Source: Chamaelirium japonicum
Taxonomy: Eukaryota > Streptophyta > Magnoliopsida > Liliales > Melanthiaceae
Direction: 5' to 3'
NCBI GenBank assembly: GCA_947650365.1
Contig: CANTAL010000022.1
Span: 1,632,831 to 1,696,830 of the forward strand
Length of the DNA: 64,000 nt
In this document: one piece after another, positions 19,802-30,649 of the stretch
Layout: the number at the start of each line of letters is the position of its first letter
Numbering within the stretch: the first letter of the stretch is position 1
Translations under genes and position numbers: made by a program
Notes under the pieces: generated by a model
What the model saw: only the letters and a program-made list of their open reading frames with translations
Databases searched by the model: none
Told to the model about the DNA's origin: nothing

Positions 19802-20729
19802 TGTTAACGGATAGTCCCACATCGGTAAGGGAGGCACCCATCACCCGCTTAATATACCCCCTGTGGACCTCCCCTTACAAGCCGGTTTTGTGAGGTGCGA
19901 GGGTTTCTAACATGGTATCAGAGCTAGCCCGTCTCCTGCTCCTGCTCCTGCTCCGGGTGCTCCCCACCGATCGTGCCTTGCCATGCGTGCTCCGCATGGG
20001 AGGATCCTTGCCACGCGTGCTCCGCGTGAGGGGGAGTGTTAACGGATAGTCCCACATCGGTAAGGGAGGCACCCATCACCCGTTCACTTCTGTTTCCCTC
20101 CACCTCTCCGTTGGTACTGCGCGCCTACTCAGATGCAGATTGGGCAGGAGATGCAGACACTCGTCGATCTACTACAGGATACTGTGTGTTTCTGGGTGAC
20201 TCACTGATTTCATGGCGCAGCAAGAAGCAGGAGTCTGTTGCTCGCTCCAGCACCGAAGCCGAATACAGGGCTATGGCTTCCACCACCGCCGAGATTGTCT
20301 GGCTTCGACGTCTTCTGCTTGACTTGGGAGTGGTGATATCCGGACCGACCCCTCTTTTCTGTGACAACCGGAGTGCTATTCAGATTGCTAGCAATCCGGT
20401 CTTCCATGAGCGAACAAAGCATATTGAAGTTGACTGCCATTATGTTCGCCAGGCGTTTATCGATCACATCATCTCCCTGCCTTTCATTCCCTCATCGGAG
20501 CAGACTGCTGATTTTCTGACAAAGCCACTGACGACTGCTCGCTTCAGACATTTTCTAGGCAAACTCTCGGTTCATGATCCACCGTGAGTTTGAGGGGGAG
20601 TGTTAATGTAAATATAATGGGTCGGGTTTACTGTATAGTCGGGTCGGGTTTACTGTACATATATTGGGCTTGAGTCCCTCAATGGAATCATACCGTTCCT
20701 CTCCAAACCCTAGCCGTCGTCTCCTAACA
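19802..20729 (+). mobile_element. Hybrid LTR element: TRIM-like left, Ty1/copia right, TSD GTACC
   Basis: The 928 bp composite is flanked by GTACC at 19797-19801 and 20730-20734. Parts in order: type A LTR 19802-19912 (111 bp); primer-binding site tggtatcagagc 19913-19924; short internal region; polypurine tract 20026-20036; the first ~46 bp of another type A LTR (20037-20082); a Ty1/copia RNase H fragment ending at 20587 (DADWAGDADTRRSTTGYC, SKKQESVARSSTEAEYRAM, TADFLTKPL); a second polypurine tract 20592-20600; and a type B LTR 20601-20729 (129 bp). The terminal LTRs are different types. It is a non-autonomous fossil; the RNase H piece is open over its length but is only a fragment. Confidence 0.85.
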
Positions 20730-20734
20730 GTACC

Positions 20735-21158
20735 AAAACGCAAACTCAAATAAGATATATCAAGCCTTGAGAGCCATGCTTAAACTCAAGAGCTCACCGA
20801 AGAGGAGTCAGAACTTAAGAGCTGAATTCAAGTCAAACCTCAAGAGCCGAGCTCAAGCTTCTGTTGCAAACTTAAGCACCTCAAGAGCCGAACTCAAGTT
20901 TTGGATGAGACATCACCTTTGATGTACTCGAGCATAGAAAAACTTCAACTTTGGCACCGCAGGGGAAGCTCGGACCTGGGTGCGGCGGAGCTCGGGCTTG
21001 ACGGAGGAGGTCTCTAACGTGAGAAGCAAAGCCCAAGGTTGTCAGAGATGATCCGGGTCGTGAGGACCAATGGCCAAGCTCTCCCAGTTTCGAGGATGAA
21101 TGACGATAGATCACACTTTTTTTTCTCCTCAAATCCTCTTTATATAGTCTGGGACTAC
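20735..21158. other. No gene seen
   Basis: Short unique-looking stretch with repeated 'ctcaagagccgagctcaag' phrases (20770-20900). No domains were recognised. Confidence 0.4.
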
Positions 21159-21716
21159 TAGGGATGGCAATTATCCGGATTTACCAGGTTACCCGACCCG
21201 ATTGGGATGCTCAAAAATGGATTTGGAACGGGTTTGGGATTTGAATTTAAAACCCGGTCGGGTTTGGGACGGGTTCGGGTTTTACTCCAACCCGTCCCGA
21301 CCCGACCCGGGTATATAACCGATCACATATTCATACATCTTAAATATTCTTTGCTATGTTGGTTCTCAAGATCATATAATAAGTTGACTTGCTTATAATT
21401 GTGTGACCGTAATATAGTAAGAACATTTGTTCTGTACTTTTCTTTATGTAGAGCTGCGATTAGGTGGGCCAACGAAGCTACATATGCAGTTTTTTATGAA
21501 GCAGATCCGACCTGACTCGATTGACCCGACCCACAATGTATAAATAGGGCGAGACAGGACAGGCACGGGTTTTTCAATACTAATTGGGACGGGTTTGAAA
21601 ATTATCCTTAAAACCCGACACGGGTTTGGAACAGATATGGAACGGGATAAAATATAATGGATCGGTTTTGGGATAGGACCGACCGGTCCCAAACTCGACC
21701 CTTTGCCATACCCATC
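21159..21716. mobile_element. hAT-type MITE (tagggatggcaa ends)
   Basis: The left end tagggatggcaattatccgg pairs with the right end tttgccatacccatc. Flanks 'tgggac' occur on both sides (a degenerate target duplication). The interior is dense in cgggt/acccg motifs, as in the element at 12331. Confidence 0.75.
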
Positions 21717-21967
21717 TGGGACCCATCTCCACCCTATCTGAAATCATCTTTTCCACCTCTCTCAAGTAGTAACAGACCTCTTGAATGCTTCTGATAGTAT
21801 TCTCAAACGTTAGAAAATTCTGAGCTGTAATGCTCACAGCACTTAACAACAGTAAAGGCACTAGTGTTAAAGACATCATGGGGTAGGTTTTGGGACTATA
21901 AAATCAATTTAAAACTTTCTATTCACACCTCAATTTAATAAAGCATATATTTTTTATTAAAATATAA

Positions 21968-22457
21968 GGTTTTTTACAAATAAATCTCTGCCATCGTAAC
22001 TATTTACATATAAACCGCTCTAAGTCAATAAACCCAATAAATCATCCAATATTTACACATCGATCCCTACAGTTAGTTGGCATCCAATATGAAGAAATAT
22101 TTCTAAAATATTACTTCATTTGATTATTATTTCATTAATCTAAAAAAATAATAATCGATTTATCCATGGACCATAGTTTTAATTACTTAAATCGATCTAT
22201 CTGTATTAAACATGGACTTAACCCAAAATAAATGCAATCATAACCCGAATCTAACTTGGACCTAATCCAAAGAATTCTACCATTAGGCAAAATATTATGG
22301 ATGAAATCGAAAATATTCTCTCGTTTTGGATGTCAACTAGTTGCAGTGGTCAATATGTAATGTTTGAATAAATTAAGAGGCTTATAAGTAAATATCACTT
22401 TAATAAGGGTTTATGTGTAAATAGAGAATATTGTAGGGGTTGATTTGTAAAAAATCC
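21968..22457. mobile_element. Tourist/PIF-Harbinger-type MITE, TSD TAA
   Basis: The ends ggttttttacaaataaatc and (reverse-complemented right end) ggattttttacaaatcaacc pair, and TAA flanks at 21965-21967 and 22458-22460. It is 490 bp and noncoding. The 3-bp TAA duplication is characteristic of PIF/Harbinger elements. It is inserted next to a fragment of repeat 'R' (gttagggaccttaggcacattgaccc, 22478-22513). Confidence 0.75.
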
Positions 22458-22588
22458 TAAGTCCTTTAGGCTAGTCGCATCTCCTGTTAGGGACCTTAGG
22501 CACATTGACCCAAAAAGAAAGCTAGTACAACAATCACAGACATTACAGTTGACATTAAATTACATAGAGGTTGCGGTGTCGGTCACCA

Positions 22589-22843
22589 TATGTTTTCAAA
22601 ATCGGACCAGAAAGCAAACCGAAAAGCTATCCTGTTCGGTCCAAAACTGTTCAAACCGTTGGTTCAACCGTTTGAACCGCATGAAAATAGATTTTCTTAA
22701 ATAGATATTTACTAAATCCTTGATGAAAAGTTTGATTCCTGGGTCGACAAACAAACCGGTTTATTCAAAGACCGAACCGAAACAAGTTCTGGTTCCGGTC
22801 CAAACCGGTCGAACCGCCCAGTCCGGTCCGGTTTTCAAAACAC
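22589..22843. mobile_element. hAT-type MITE (gttttcaaaaccggaccgg ends), old copy
   Basis: Same family as the intact copy at 59763-60022, sharing the interior 'ttcaaccgtttgaaccg' and 'aaaccggtttattcaaagaccgaacc'. The flanks share only tcacca, so the target duplication has decayed. Confidence 0.8.
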
Positions 22844-23080
22844 TCACCAAGCTGTGGATTTAACGATCACCACGTCGCAGTTCGAGCCGGAACAGCCTAA
22901 AAAGCACCAGTGGGTCTTGGTCAACCGCTTTCAGACGCCTCTAGAAGTTGAACGGCAGGTGCCACACAAAAGCCTGGAAGCCACACGATAAGAAGGCACG
23001 GCATGTATAAGCGTGTCCAAGACTCACACCCGTCAACAGAAGAAAGGAGGAGCAAGAGAAGTTCTTTCTTTTTGGTACAA

Positions 23081-23121
23081 ATCAAGAGAGAGAGAGGAGA
23101 GGGAGAGAGAGAGAGAGAGGG
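23081..23121. repeat. GA-rich microsatellite in 5' leader
   Basis: A purine (AG)n-type run just upstream of the small-protein start. GA/CT tracts of this kind are frequent in plant 5' leaders. Confidence 0.6.
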
Positions 23122-23166
23122 GGTTTGTGTGGGTGCAGCTGTTGCTGGCGGTGGCGTTCTCGGGGG

Positions 23167-23364
23167 ATGTTGCAGCTGTTGCTGGCGGTGGCGTTCTCGG
23201 CGGCGCCACTGACGCTCTACGTGCCGCCGGTGCGGAGCCTGAACCTGTTCGTGGAGACGGTGGAGGATTTCGTGCGGCAGACCGCCGCGCACGTGCTCCT
23301 CGCGCTTCCCCGCGTCCGCCTCGGCCTCCGGCGCATCGTCACCTCCCTGTTCCGGATGCGATGA
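23167..23364 (+). CDS. Conserved plant small protein, 65 aa
   Basis: An uninterrupted 65-codon frame from ATG 23167 to TGA 23362-23364. The product starts MLQLLLAVAFSAAPLTLYVP, continues PVRSLNLFVETVEDFVRQ, and ends in an Arg-rich tail (PRVRLGLRRIVTSLFRMR). I recognise this pattern (hydrophobic N-terminus, LYVPP.RSLNLFVET.ED, basic C-terminus) as a short uncharacterised protein conserved in many flowering plants; no function is known to me. The N-terminal ~20 residues look like a membrane anchor or signal segment. GC content is high, unlike the surroundings, as for a real GC-rich coding exon. The start was chosen because it is the first in-frame ATG. A segment of about 30 bp (gcagctgttgctggcggtggcgttctcgg) just upstream duplicates the first codons. 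Confidence 0.8.
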   Translation: MLQLLLAVAFSAAPLTLYVPPVRSLNLFVETVEDFVRQTAAHVLLALPRVRLGLRRIVTSLFRMR

Positions 23365-24210
23365 GGCCTCCGGCGGGGGACCGATTGGTGGAGGTGATCG
23401 TCGTCCCTCCTCCTTCAAATCTTGTACGCAAACCCTGTTGATATCTGGGGATTTTCTTTCCTTTTCTGTTCTTAGTTTTCGGATATATACATAAATGTAT
23501 TAGATGCAGAGTTTTCGGATAAATATACATAATTTCGTCGGATTTGTATAGGTGGGGATGATGTTTTCTTCAAAAGATGAGATTTTTGATGCGTGGTTAT
23601 TCCTCTGTCTCCAGATCCCATCAAAGGAATCCATGATGACCAAAGGATCAAAGAATTTCTTTTTCTCAATAAAAAAGCCACCCCCTTTCCTGCAAATCAA
23701 GGTTGAACCTCTAAAACATGTTTTACGCAAAATAATTCCTGTTCTTAAGGGGGGAAAAGAGAATAAAAGCTCAACCAAAATGGTTTTTTTTTTTTTTTTT
23801 CTTGATTCCTGCACTACTCTACAGTGATTTTGATTTCATTGTAGCAGCTACAGTGATTACAGTGGCTTTGTCGGGCATGTTAGTATACCCACCTAACTCC
23901 ATAGGATAGGACACAGGTCTAATCTCAAATCTCACCAAAGTGTACCCAGCACATTTAGTATACCCACCTACTCCATCCTCTGAAGATATTCAACTCAAGT
24001 CTATGCTGTATATAGGAACTCAACTCTGCTATAGATAGCAACTAACAACAGAAAGTGATAAATATGAGCATATTCAAATCTGCTATAGATAACAACTACT
24101 GAGGATTTATGTGAATCTCTCCTTCTAAAAACTGCTCTCAGCAAAATGATAATGGATTTTGATGTGCTTTGTGCGCGCATGAAACAAAGGCTTCAGTCAT
24201 ATATACAATG
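23365..24210. other. 3' flank of the small gene, nothing further seen
   Basis: Probable 3' UTR, then AT-rich sequence with a T run at 23784-23801. The phrase tgtagcagctacagtgat (23838-23860) recurs at 58310-58450. Confidence 0.4.
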
Positions 24211-24213
24211 CTC

Positions 24214-25310
24214 TTATATTGTCACAAAATAATATAGGAGGTCGAGGAAGTCAAACGCCCGTATCTCGGAGTAAGTGAGTGATCCAAGTAATTTCTGCCG
24301 TTGTTGTGGCCATATATCTGTATTCGGCTTCAGCACTTGAGCGAGCACTGTAGACTTTTTTATGGAAGCCCAAGGCATACAATTTGAACCCAAGTACACA
24401 CAATATCCTGTAGTAGAGCGACGTGTGTTAGGAGATCCAGCCAAATCCGCATCGGAGAGGGCATACAAGCCCAAAGAAGAACGAGATAGAAATCAAATCC
24501 CATAACCCATTGTTCCTTGTAAGTATCGTAGCATACGCGTGGCGGTTTGAAAATGAGTACCGGTTGGCATATACATGAACTGGCACGCCAGGTTAAGATT
24601 GCGAGATATATTAGGTCTTGGGTTTAGATATTTCAGAGCACCAACAATACTACGAAAGTTTGTGGCATCAACCAAAGGATGATTGTCGGTAAACAGATTA
24701 TGCTTCTGAGCCAAGGGAGTGCCAATGGGTTTAGATTGAAGCATAGAGGTTCGAAAAAAGATATCACGTGCATATTTAGTTTGAGAGAGGAATATACCAT
24801 CATTGAAGGGAATAACCTCTATACATAGAAAGAAATGCAACAAGCCAAGATCTTCATAGCAGACTATAGAAGTAGAATAGTCCCTTCAAAACACTGAAGA
24901 ACAAATAAGGAGGAATCTGCCTTGCTACAGAAAAATCCAATGTGAAGTAAATAGAGGCTAAATCTATCAAACCAAGCTCGTGGAGCTTGTCTAAGCTCAT
25001 AATTTGCTTTGTTGAGATGACAAACAGATTGAGGGCTTTGAAGGTCAAAAAATCCAGGTGGTTGCTCCATATAAATAATTTCTTTGAGCAAACCATAAAG
25101 AAATTCATTTTTAACATCAAGCGGTCGAATGGATGATCTACGAACAGTAGCAAGAGATAACAAAAGACGAATAGTTGTAGGTTTGATAGCAGGACTAAAG
25201 GTTTCATCAAAGTCTATTCCGGCTTGTGGATTGTAACCCATAGCAACTAACCTTGATCTGAAGTATTCAATTGAGCTAGCAGATTTGATCTTAGTCTTAG
25301 AAACCTAACG
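24214..25310 (-). mobile_element. Ty1/copia pol fossil (RT to RNase H)
   Basis: Minus-strand reverse transcriptase (GIDFDETFSPAIKPTTIR, LDVKNEFLYG, IYMEQPPGF near 24864-25241), then the connecting region with KPIGTPLAQKHNLF (24493-24843), then RNase H (ALSDADLAGSPNTRRSTTGYC, 24350-24474). The fragment is broken in several places. No LTR pair was found, so its age cannot be estimated from LTRs. Confidence 0.9.
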
Positions 25311-25578
25311 AGAACCAACGACATTCATTTTTTGTCGATTCGGGACAAGATCCCAAAGTGTGATTCTGCTTAAAAGCAACCGATTCTGCTTTCATGGCAC
25401 TCACCCAGTGTTGACTCTGTAGAGCTGTTTTAATACTCTTTGGTCCTCCGGATCAAGTGGATGCAAAGCAGCTAGGGTATGTTGAGCTTTTGAGGCAAGT
25501 TATTTTTGGGTTGTTTCCATTTATTACTTGTGGCTTTAACTGTACTTTGGGTATCTATCTTTGATACCAGGTTATTTT

Positions 25579-26217
25579 AAAGGGGTTATTAACATTAGTT
25601 CCTTAAAAAGGTTTCGGTTTAACGTAAAGGGTATGTAAAGTTTGAACTTAACATTAAGCCCATGTGGATGGACTTTGGCTAGCACGAGCATCTTCTCCCG
25701 CGCACTTGTAATAACAAAAATTTTTAAATGGCAAATTTACCTTTACATATAAAGTGTAACAATCGCATCAAAAGAGTAACAATTTGATATGGTAAAATGC
25801 CTTAATTGTAAATTAATTGTAGTGGTATTTCTGCTCATTTGGTCACAGTGTGATTTATTTTGTGACAAAAAAATGTATTTAACTATGCGAAGCCAAGCTT
25901 ATTCTATCTCGCACATAAAGGGCAACAATTCGGTACAAAAGAGTTTACTATTTGGTTGGTTGACATAATAATTTTTTTTTTTATGAAAATATATAGAAAA
26001 AAACAATATTTTGTGGTTATAAACCGATGATAATTGTTTTTCGTGCAAGAAATGGTTCGTGTTCAATTAATGGAGGGAAATATAAATTTAATAAACTTTG
26101 GCTGGACATTATTGTCCTTTTATTTCTATTTGGTTCGGCGGAATTTCAGGAGGGGCCTATTGCAATATGGGACTTTTAGGAGGAGTTATTTCAAGTAGAG
26201 AGGTATCACCAAGCCCC
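25579..26217 (-). repeat. Inverted, truncated copy of the 1.2 kb array unit
   Basis: Reads as the reverse complement of the last ~640 bp of the units at 13871-18657: ggggttattaacattagtt at its left edge, tttggttcggcggaatttcaggagg near its right. It lacks the 'ggcacgaatcccgatgca' head. This shows that the unit moved or was copied outside the array. Confidence 0.8.
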
Positions 26218-27255
26218 CCTATTTTAAATCCTAATCTACAGGTTGGAATATGCTAAACCCCCTCCCATATTGGGAAGCCAATTCCACTATGCATTAGTCA
26301 GTTGGTTGAGCGAAGTGTCCATATCTAAATTTGTGTTTTGGATCGACAAAGGTTTTCTTTAGACAAGGAAAGGCCTCAATATGAAGAAGGCCCTACCACA
26401 ACCTTTACAAATCGAAGCTCAGACTTCCCACATGATGAGTCGTCGTCACATGCCGGCGAAGCAGTACAAACCACCACAGGTGGGGGGAAGCGCCGCTAGC
26501 GTCAACCATACAAATCTTAAAAAAAAAAAAATAGATCGCACTATGGTGAAGACGGACGATGCCACACCTGGCGAGAAGCCCCTATACAGAGGGAAGAAAA
26601 CATAACAACCAAACTCAAAAAAACAAAACCAATAACCTGGCAACCACCGCCTTCTCTAGCCGGCCAGCTAACAAGGAGGAGCCGCCACTTGGCCACTGAA
26701 CTACCGTCGCAATCCGCCAGGAGCCGCTCACTAGTCAAAGGAGGTTACTGGACATCCACCGACGGAGAAAACCTCGATGCTAGGGCCAGATCCGATCATC
26801 CATCTGCCCCCGACAAGAGAACCGACCTCGACGCCGAGCGATGGCTGCCAACGAGTAGAGAGAGAGAGCTGTGCGACTCCGGCACAACGTGCACAAAACG
26901 TTGACCGCCGGAGGAAGTCCCTATGTACACAGGGATGGAAGGAGAGCCAGATCCCACCCCTCAAACACCGCAAAACCAAGTCTCAGCCTTCCCGTAGCCG
27001 CCAGCGATGGCCGAGGAGGCCAAGATCCCGAGTGACAAAACCCTAACCCTAGGGGGAAAAGGGGGAAATAGTCGCTGGCGCTTCGAGCCCCTAATTCTTC
27101 CTTGTGGAATTTTAAATGCTGAGTTAGTCGACAGAAACTTTTGGATCAGAACTTAAAGGACCACATTAGTTTTGTTTGGAGACTTTTGGATGGAACTTTA
27201 GCGGAATTTTCCCGAAAACTTTCAAGTCCCCATACACGCTATTTCTTTGGAAAAA
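26218..27255. other. Unassigned, possibly LINE-related (minus)
   Basis: Moderately GC-rich between about 26380 and 27060. On the minus strand it opens with 'ccctagggttttgtcactcggg', like a leader sequence, but no reverse transcriptase or other domain could be recognised. It may be the 5' part of a retroposon. Confidence 0.3.
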
Positions 27256-27352
27256 AAGGACATCTGGTTAAAGCGACGTCTATAAGTGCCATTGCATAAG
27301 AGAGGCCATGGTTCGAAGCCTACCAACTCTAGGAGCGCAGATTTTTTTTTTT
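27256..27352 (+). mobile_element. Possible tRNA-related SINE fragment
   Basis: An A-box-like 'tggttaaagcgacg' and B-box-like 'ggttcgaagcct' at tRNA-like spacing are followed by a T run. No cloverleaf could be drawn, so a functional tRNA is unlikely. Confidence 0.3.
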
Positions 27353-27442
27353 TCCTTTACAAAGGCCGAGCCTTGTTTCTACGCACAAGCGCACCACCCT
27401 TTTTATACACCACACATGTAAACTCACACATTTCAAATTTCC

Positions 27443-27784
27443 ACTTTTTTTTTTTGCAATTAACCAAGGGGGTTCTATTCATGGCGTCCCAAACCCAAAA
27501 ATAAAATCAATACAGGCCTGATCATCTTGATTAAAACCCACAGAGGAAGACTCTTTCTCGATTACAGACTAATAACAATCCGAAGAAACCAAATCAGTGA
27601 TGATATCCAGTAAGACAATAAGATTATAATCCTGTCTCAGCTCCAATGTAAGAGCCGCAATCTGGTGAGCAACCTGGTTAGCATCACCTGCCTCCGCCTC
27701 TCTTCGGCAACGACTGCCTTCGTCTACCACCACCTGTTGCCTCCAGCATGTATTTTCGTTATTGGCTAGGCTACAAGGACTCAC
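27443..27784 (-). mobile_element. 3' end of an L1-type LINE
   Basis: On the minus strand a short frame contains RREAEAGDANQVAHQIA, the C-terminal RNase H motif of plant L1 LINEs (typically 'R..N..AH.LA'). It is followed by a stop, a 3' UTR and a poly-A stretch (T run at 27443-27453 on the plus strand). It is 5'-truncated, as LINEs often are. Confidence 0.65.
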
Positions 27785-27984
27785 TGCAACGCCCCCTCAT
27801 TACACAAAGATCAAATGAATTCTACCGCTTTCAGAATCAACAATGAGGAACTTGGGGATATTGATGAGAAGGTAAGAACTAAAACAGAAAAAAAACAACT
27901 AAGAATGTTTTGGTAATTGCATCACCTCCTCCAAATGTACCTTTGTCGCCCTCGTCGCAGCAATAATCAACTCGAGCCATTTTT

Positions 27985-28256
27985 TTTTCTGTTTTTTTGA
28001 GATCGGCGGGTGTCACAAAACCTTTCAGGCAATGGTCCACATCAAGCTCTGACTAATCCCTCCGGAAGTGAAGCCGGACCCACTTGGTAATTTCCACTTC
28101 AAGCTCGGACTCATCCCTCCGGAAGTGAAGCCAGACCCACTAGGCAATTCCCGCTTTCACTCCTGGATAAATTGAGAGAGGACGAGTTGAACCCACAACC
28201 TCCTCACTAAAGTATCAATTGCTTTGCCAACTCTACTATCCCCCGGTGGGTGTGCA
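27985..28256 (-). mobile_element. tRNA-derived SINE, TSD AGCCATTTTT, internal 57 bp duplication
   Basis: Same family as 6626-6829: minus-strand head gagttggcaaagcaattgat, then B-box region 'gtgggttcaactcg', and the same body. Flanking AGCCATTTTT at 27975-27984 and 28257-28266 is a good target duplication. The body contains a 57 bp segment twice in tandem (about 28042-28155, phrase ccctccggaagtgaagcc). Confidence 0.8.
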
Positions 28257-28331
28257 AGCCATTTTTACTACTCCATAAACTAGAGAAGAAATGGAGCTCA
28301 ACATTCAACTTGTTTTGCAAGTGGTTTCACA

Positions 28332-28855
28332 TAGGAGTGTGCAGAATCCAAACCAAACCGTGATTTTGAACTGTTTCGATATACTCAATGGATCGGATTG
28401 GATTGAGTGTTTTAAAAACAAACATGATTGGATCGGTTGACGGATTTGAAAATGTAAAAGCAACCTAAACCGAACCAAACCGAACCGATATATGTATATA
28501 CATATAATATTTTATTATATATTTCGTGTGCCCTTGTATGCCCTTACTACCAACAACCTTTGCAATACTATAGAATGACTCAAAATAAGTTAAACATCTT
28601 ATTTAGGCCTAATGATTTGACAACGGTTATTATTTATAAAGTTGAAGCTGGGTCCTAATACAAGGTGAAAAATGTTCAATAAATATAGGCCAAAGCCCAA
28701 ACCGACCATCCAATCCAATCTAAACCGACTTTATTTGGATTGGATTCCAAACTCAGTTCGGTTTGGATCGGATTGAAAATCCTCAAAACAAACCAAAGTT
28801 GGATCGATTTGGGTTTTGCCTAAATAGGTTGGTGTCCAACCGATGCACTTCCCTA
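28332..28855. mobile_element. hAT-type MITE, 8 bp TSD GTTTCACA
   Basis: The ends taggagtgtgcagaatcc and (reverse-complemented) tagggaagtgcatcggttgg pair, with GTTTCACA at 28324-28331 and 28856-28863. It is 524 bp. The interior repeats aaccaaaccg/cggtttgg-type motifs. Confidence 0.9.
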
Positions 28856-29285
28856 GTTTCACATGCTTGTATTCCGATCGATGGACCGATCTCTTGTCCT
28901 GGATGTCCCACGTGGATATTAGGCATTTCCATCCGTCCGATGGTGTCACTTGCCACACACAATCAAGTGGATCATGATGAACGGACATGATTTTTTTACG
29001 TCGCAGCTTGGATGGTAGATTGGATGGCCACATAATACTTTCTATGGGGGATTGCCGATTGCATCATAGAAAGTTCCATTTATAATTTCACCAGAAAATG
29101 TGGTATATTGCATTCAACAAATTGTAGAATTTCTCTCTCCCGTAGGACGTCATCGCTGTGGTCACCACCGCCATTGACCACTAGCTATCCGCCACCAATC
29201 GCTGAAAACTTTTAATTTTTTTAATTAAAAAAATATTTTTAATATTATTAAATTTTATATACATACTAAAAATTTAGGGGTAATG

Positions 29286-29810
29286 TGTGAGCTCTCTCCG
29301 AAAACAGATTATTTTGGTGAACAGGACATGCGTAAGATCTTATTAACCTAACGTCCTTGATTTTTTTTAGGAGTCCGAAAATGGCTTCACTGCTCTCCTT
29401 TCATTTCTCTTTAATGCGAGCAGAGGTGGTGGCGGTGATGGCGACGACAACAGGTGCGGCCTCGAGTTGCAACTGGCGGCAATGGCGAGCAACGGAGACG
29501 AGAATGAACGGAGAATGGAGGGCTTGGTTAGGTTTAGGATTCCGAGGTCTAGGGTTCATCCCATGGCCTATAGATCTTAGGTTTAGGTTCGTTTCGACGG
29601 CGATGAGTAGATCCGACAGCAATTAGTAACAGAGGCGAGAAGCTCCGGCAACGGAGTTTGGTTTGGTTAGGTTAACGAGACCGATCGTATTCAAGTGAAA
29701 ATTAAAAATGTCGTGGAGGGCATTTTTGTCCATTGCATTTGTTTGTTCTTTAGGCTAAATCGATCTCTTGTCAAAGACGGTTCATTGAGCCCTTCAAAAA
29801 TTTACTCTAA
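29286..29810 (+). repeat. Dispersed repeat 'R' (copy 3)
   Basis: Contains 'gcgagcaacggagacgagaa' and 'gggttcatcccatggcctatag' exactly as in the copy at 18725. The outer ends are more diverged. A frame is open across part of it but runs through the repeat's noncoding motifs, so it is not called a gene. Confidence 0.55.
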
Positions 29811-30640
29811 AATGAAGAAGTAATAACTATATATTCTACACGTATATATCCTGTAGAGATAGAATTGGGCTAATGGATGAAACAACACAATACCACTTGC
29901 CGCCGCACCTGCTATCCGTACCTTGAGTTAAAAATAATATTATGTATATAAAATATTAAGTGTATTTTTCTTCTTTCTGAGGGCACTTAATTTTAAATGG
30001 AACCAGATTATACAAGAGGGCTAATCACAATTTATTTCCATCAATCTCCCTCTTTGCACACATGCATTAATATGAGTGTACGGCCGCAAGCCCTATCTAA
30101 CGCGAATGACTTAAAAAAGTTGCCTCGAACCTCAGAATCATCGTGATTCAGGGTCCAACCACCAACACATGTCCCCACCCGTTTGATCAACCGGCCCTTA
30201 TGATGGGAGCCCCCTGGGATTCACCCGGTGACCTGTAGATCTCAACAATCCAGAACTGTCCATAAGGACGGGAATAATAGGTGTCGATGGCTAGACCCCA
30301 AACCACGGTGATACCGTGGTTTGGGACGACTAAGTTAAGGGCTTTATATCTAATGACTATATACTAGAACGGAAGTCTCCTACCCCGATGTTGCTCGTGG
30401 CACCCCTTCTCGTCAGAACGAAGAAAAAAAAAACATGAGTATTATAATGCCTCACTCTGGGTAATGTCGTTTGTGTTTAGCACATGGTTAGTAGCTAGCA
30501 TATATAATACATCGATTTTTACATTGGTTTAATTTTTACTTTCAACCAAACAAAAGTTTAATAGGAGGATTACAGAGAAGAAGTATAGATTTGAGAGGGG
30601 TGTGCCTATTCACACTACTCATAACACTAAGAGCACCACA
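29811..30640. other. No gene seen; perfect 9 bp hairpin at 30301-30323
   Basis: AT-rich text followed by a more complex block (30080-30420). The sequence aaccacggtgataccgtggtt can fold on itself. No domains or repeat borders were identified. Confidence 0.35.
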
Positions 30641-30649
30641 ATTTTTAAG

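Noticed and set aside
20036-20587. Domesticated RNase H gene
   Set aside because: The frame is open, but it lies between an LTR stub and a polypurine tract with copia motifs inside a TSD-bounded element, and its apparent N-terminus is LTR sequence.
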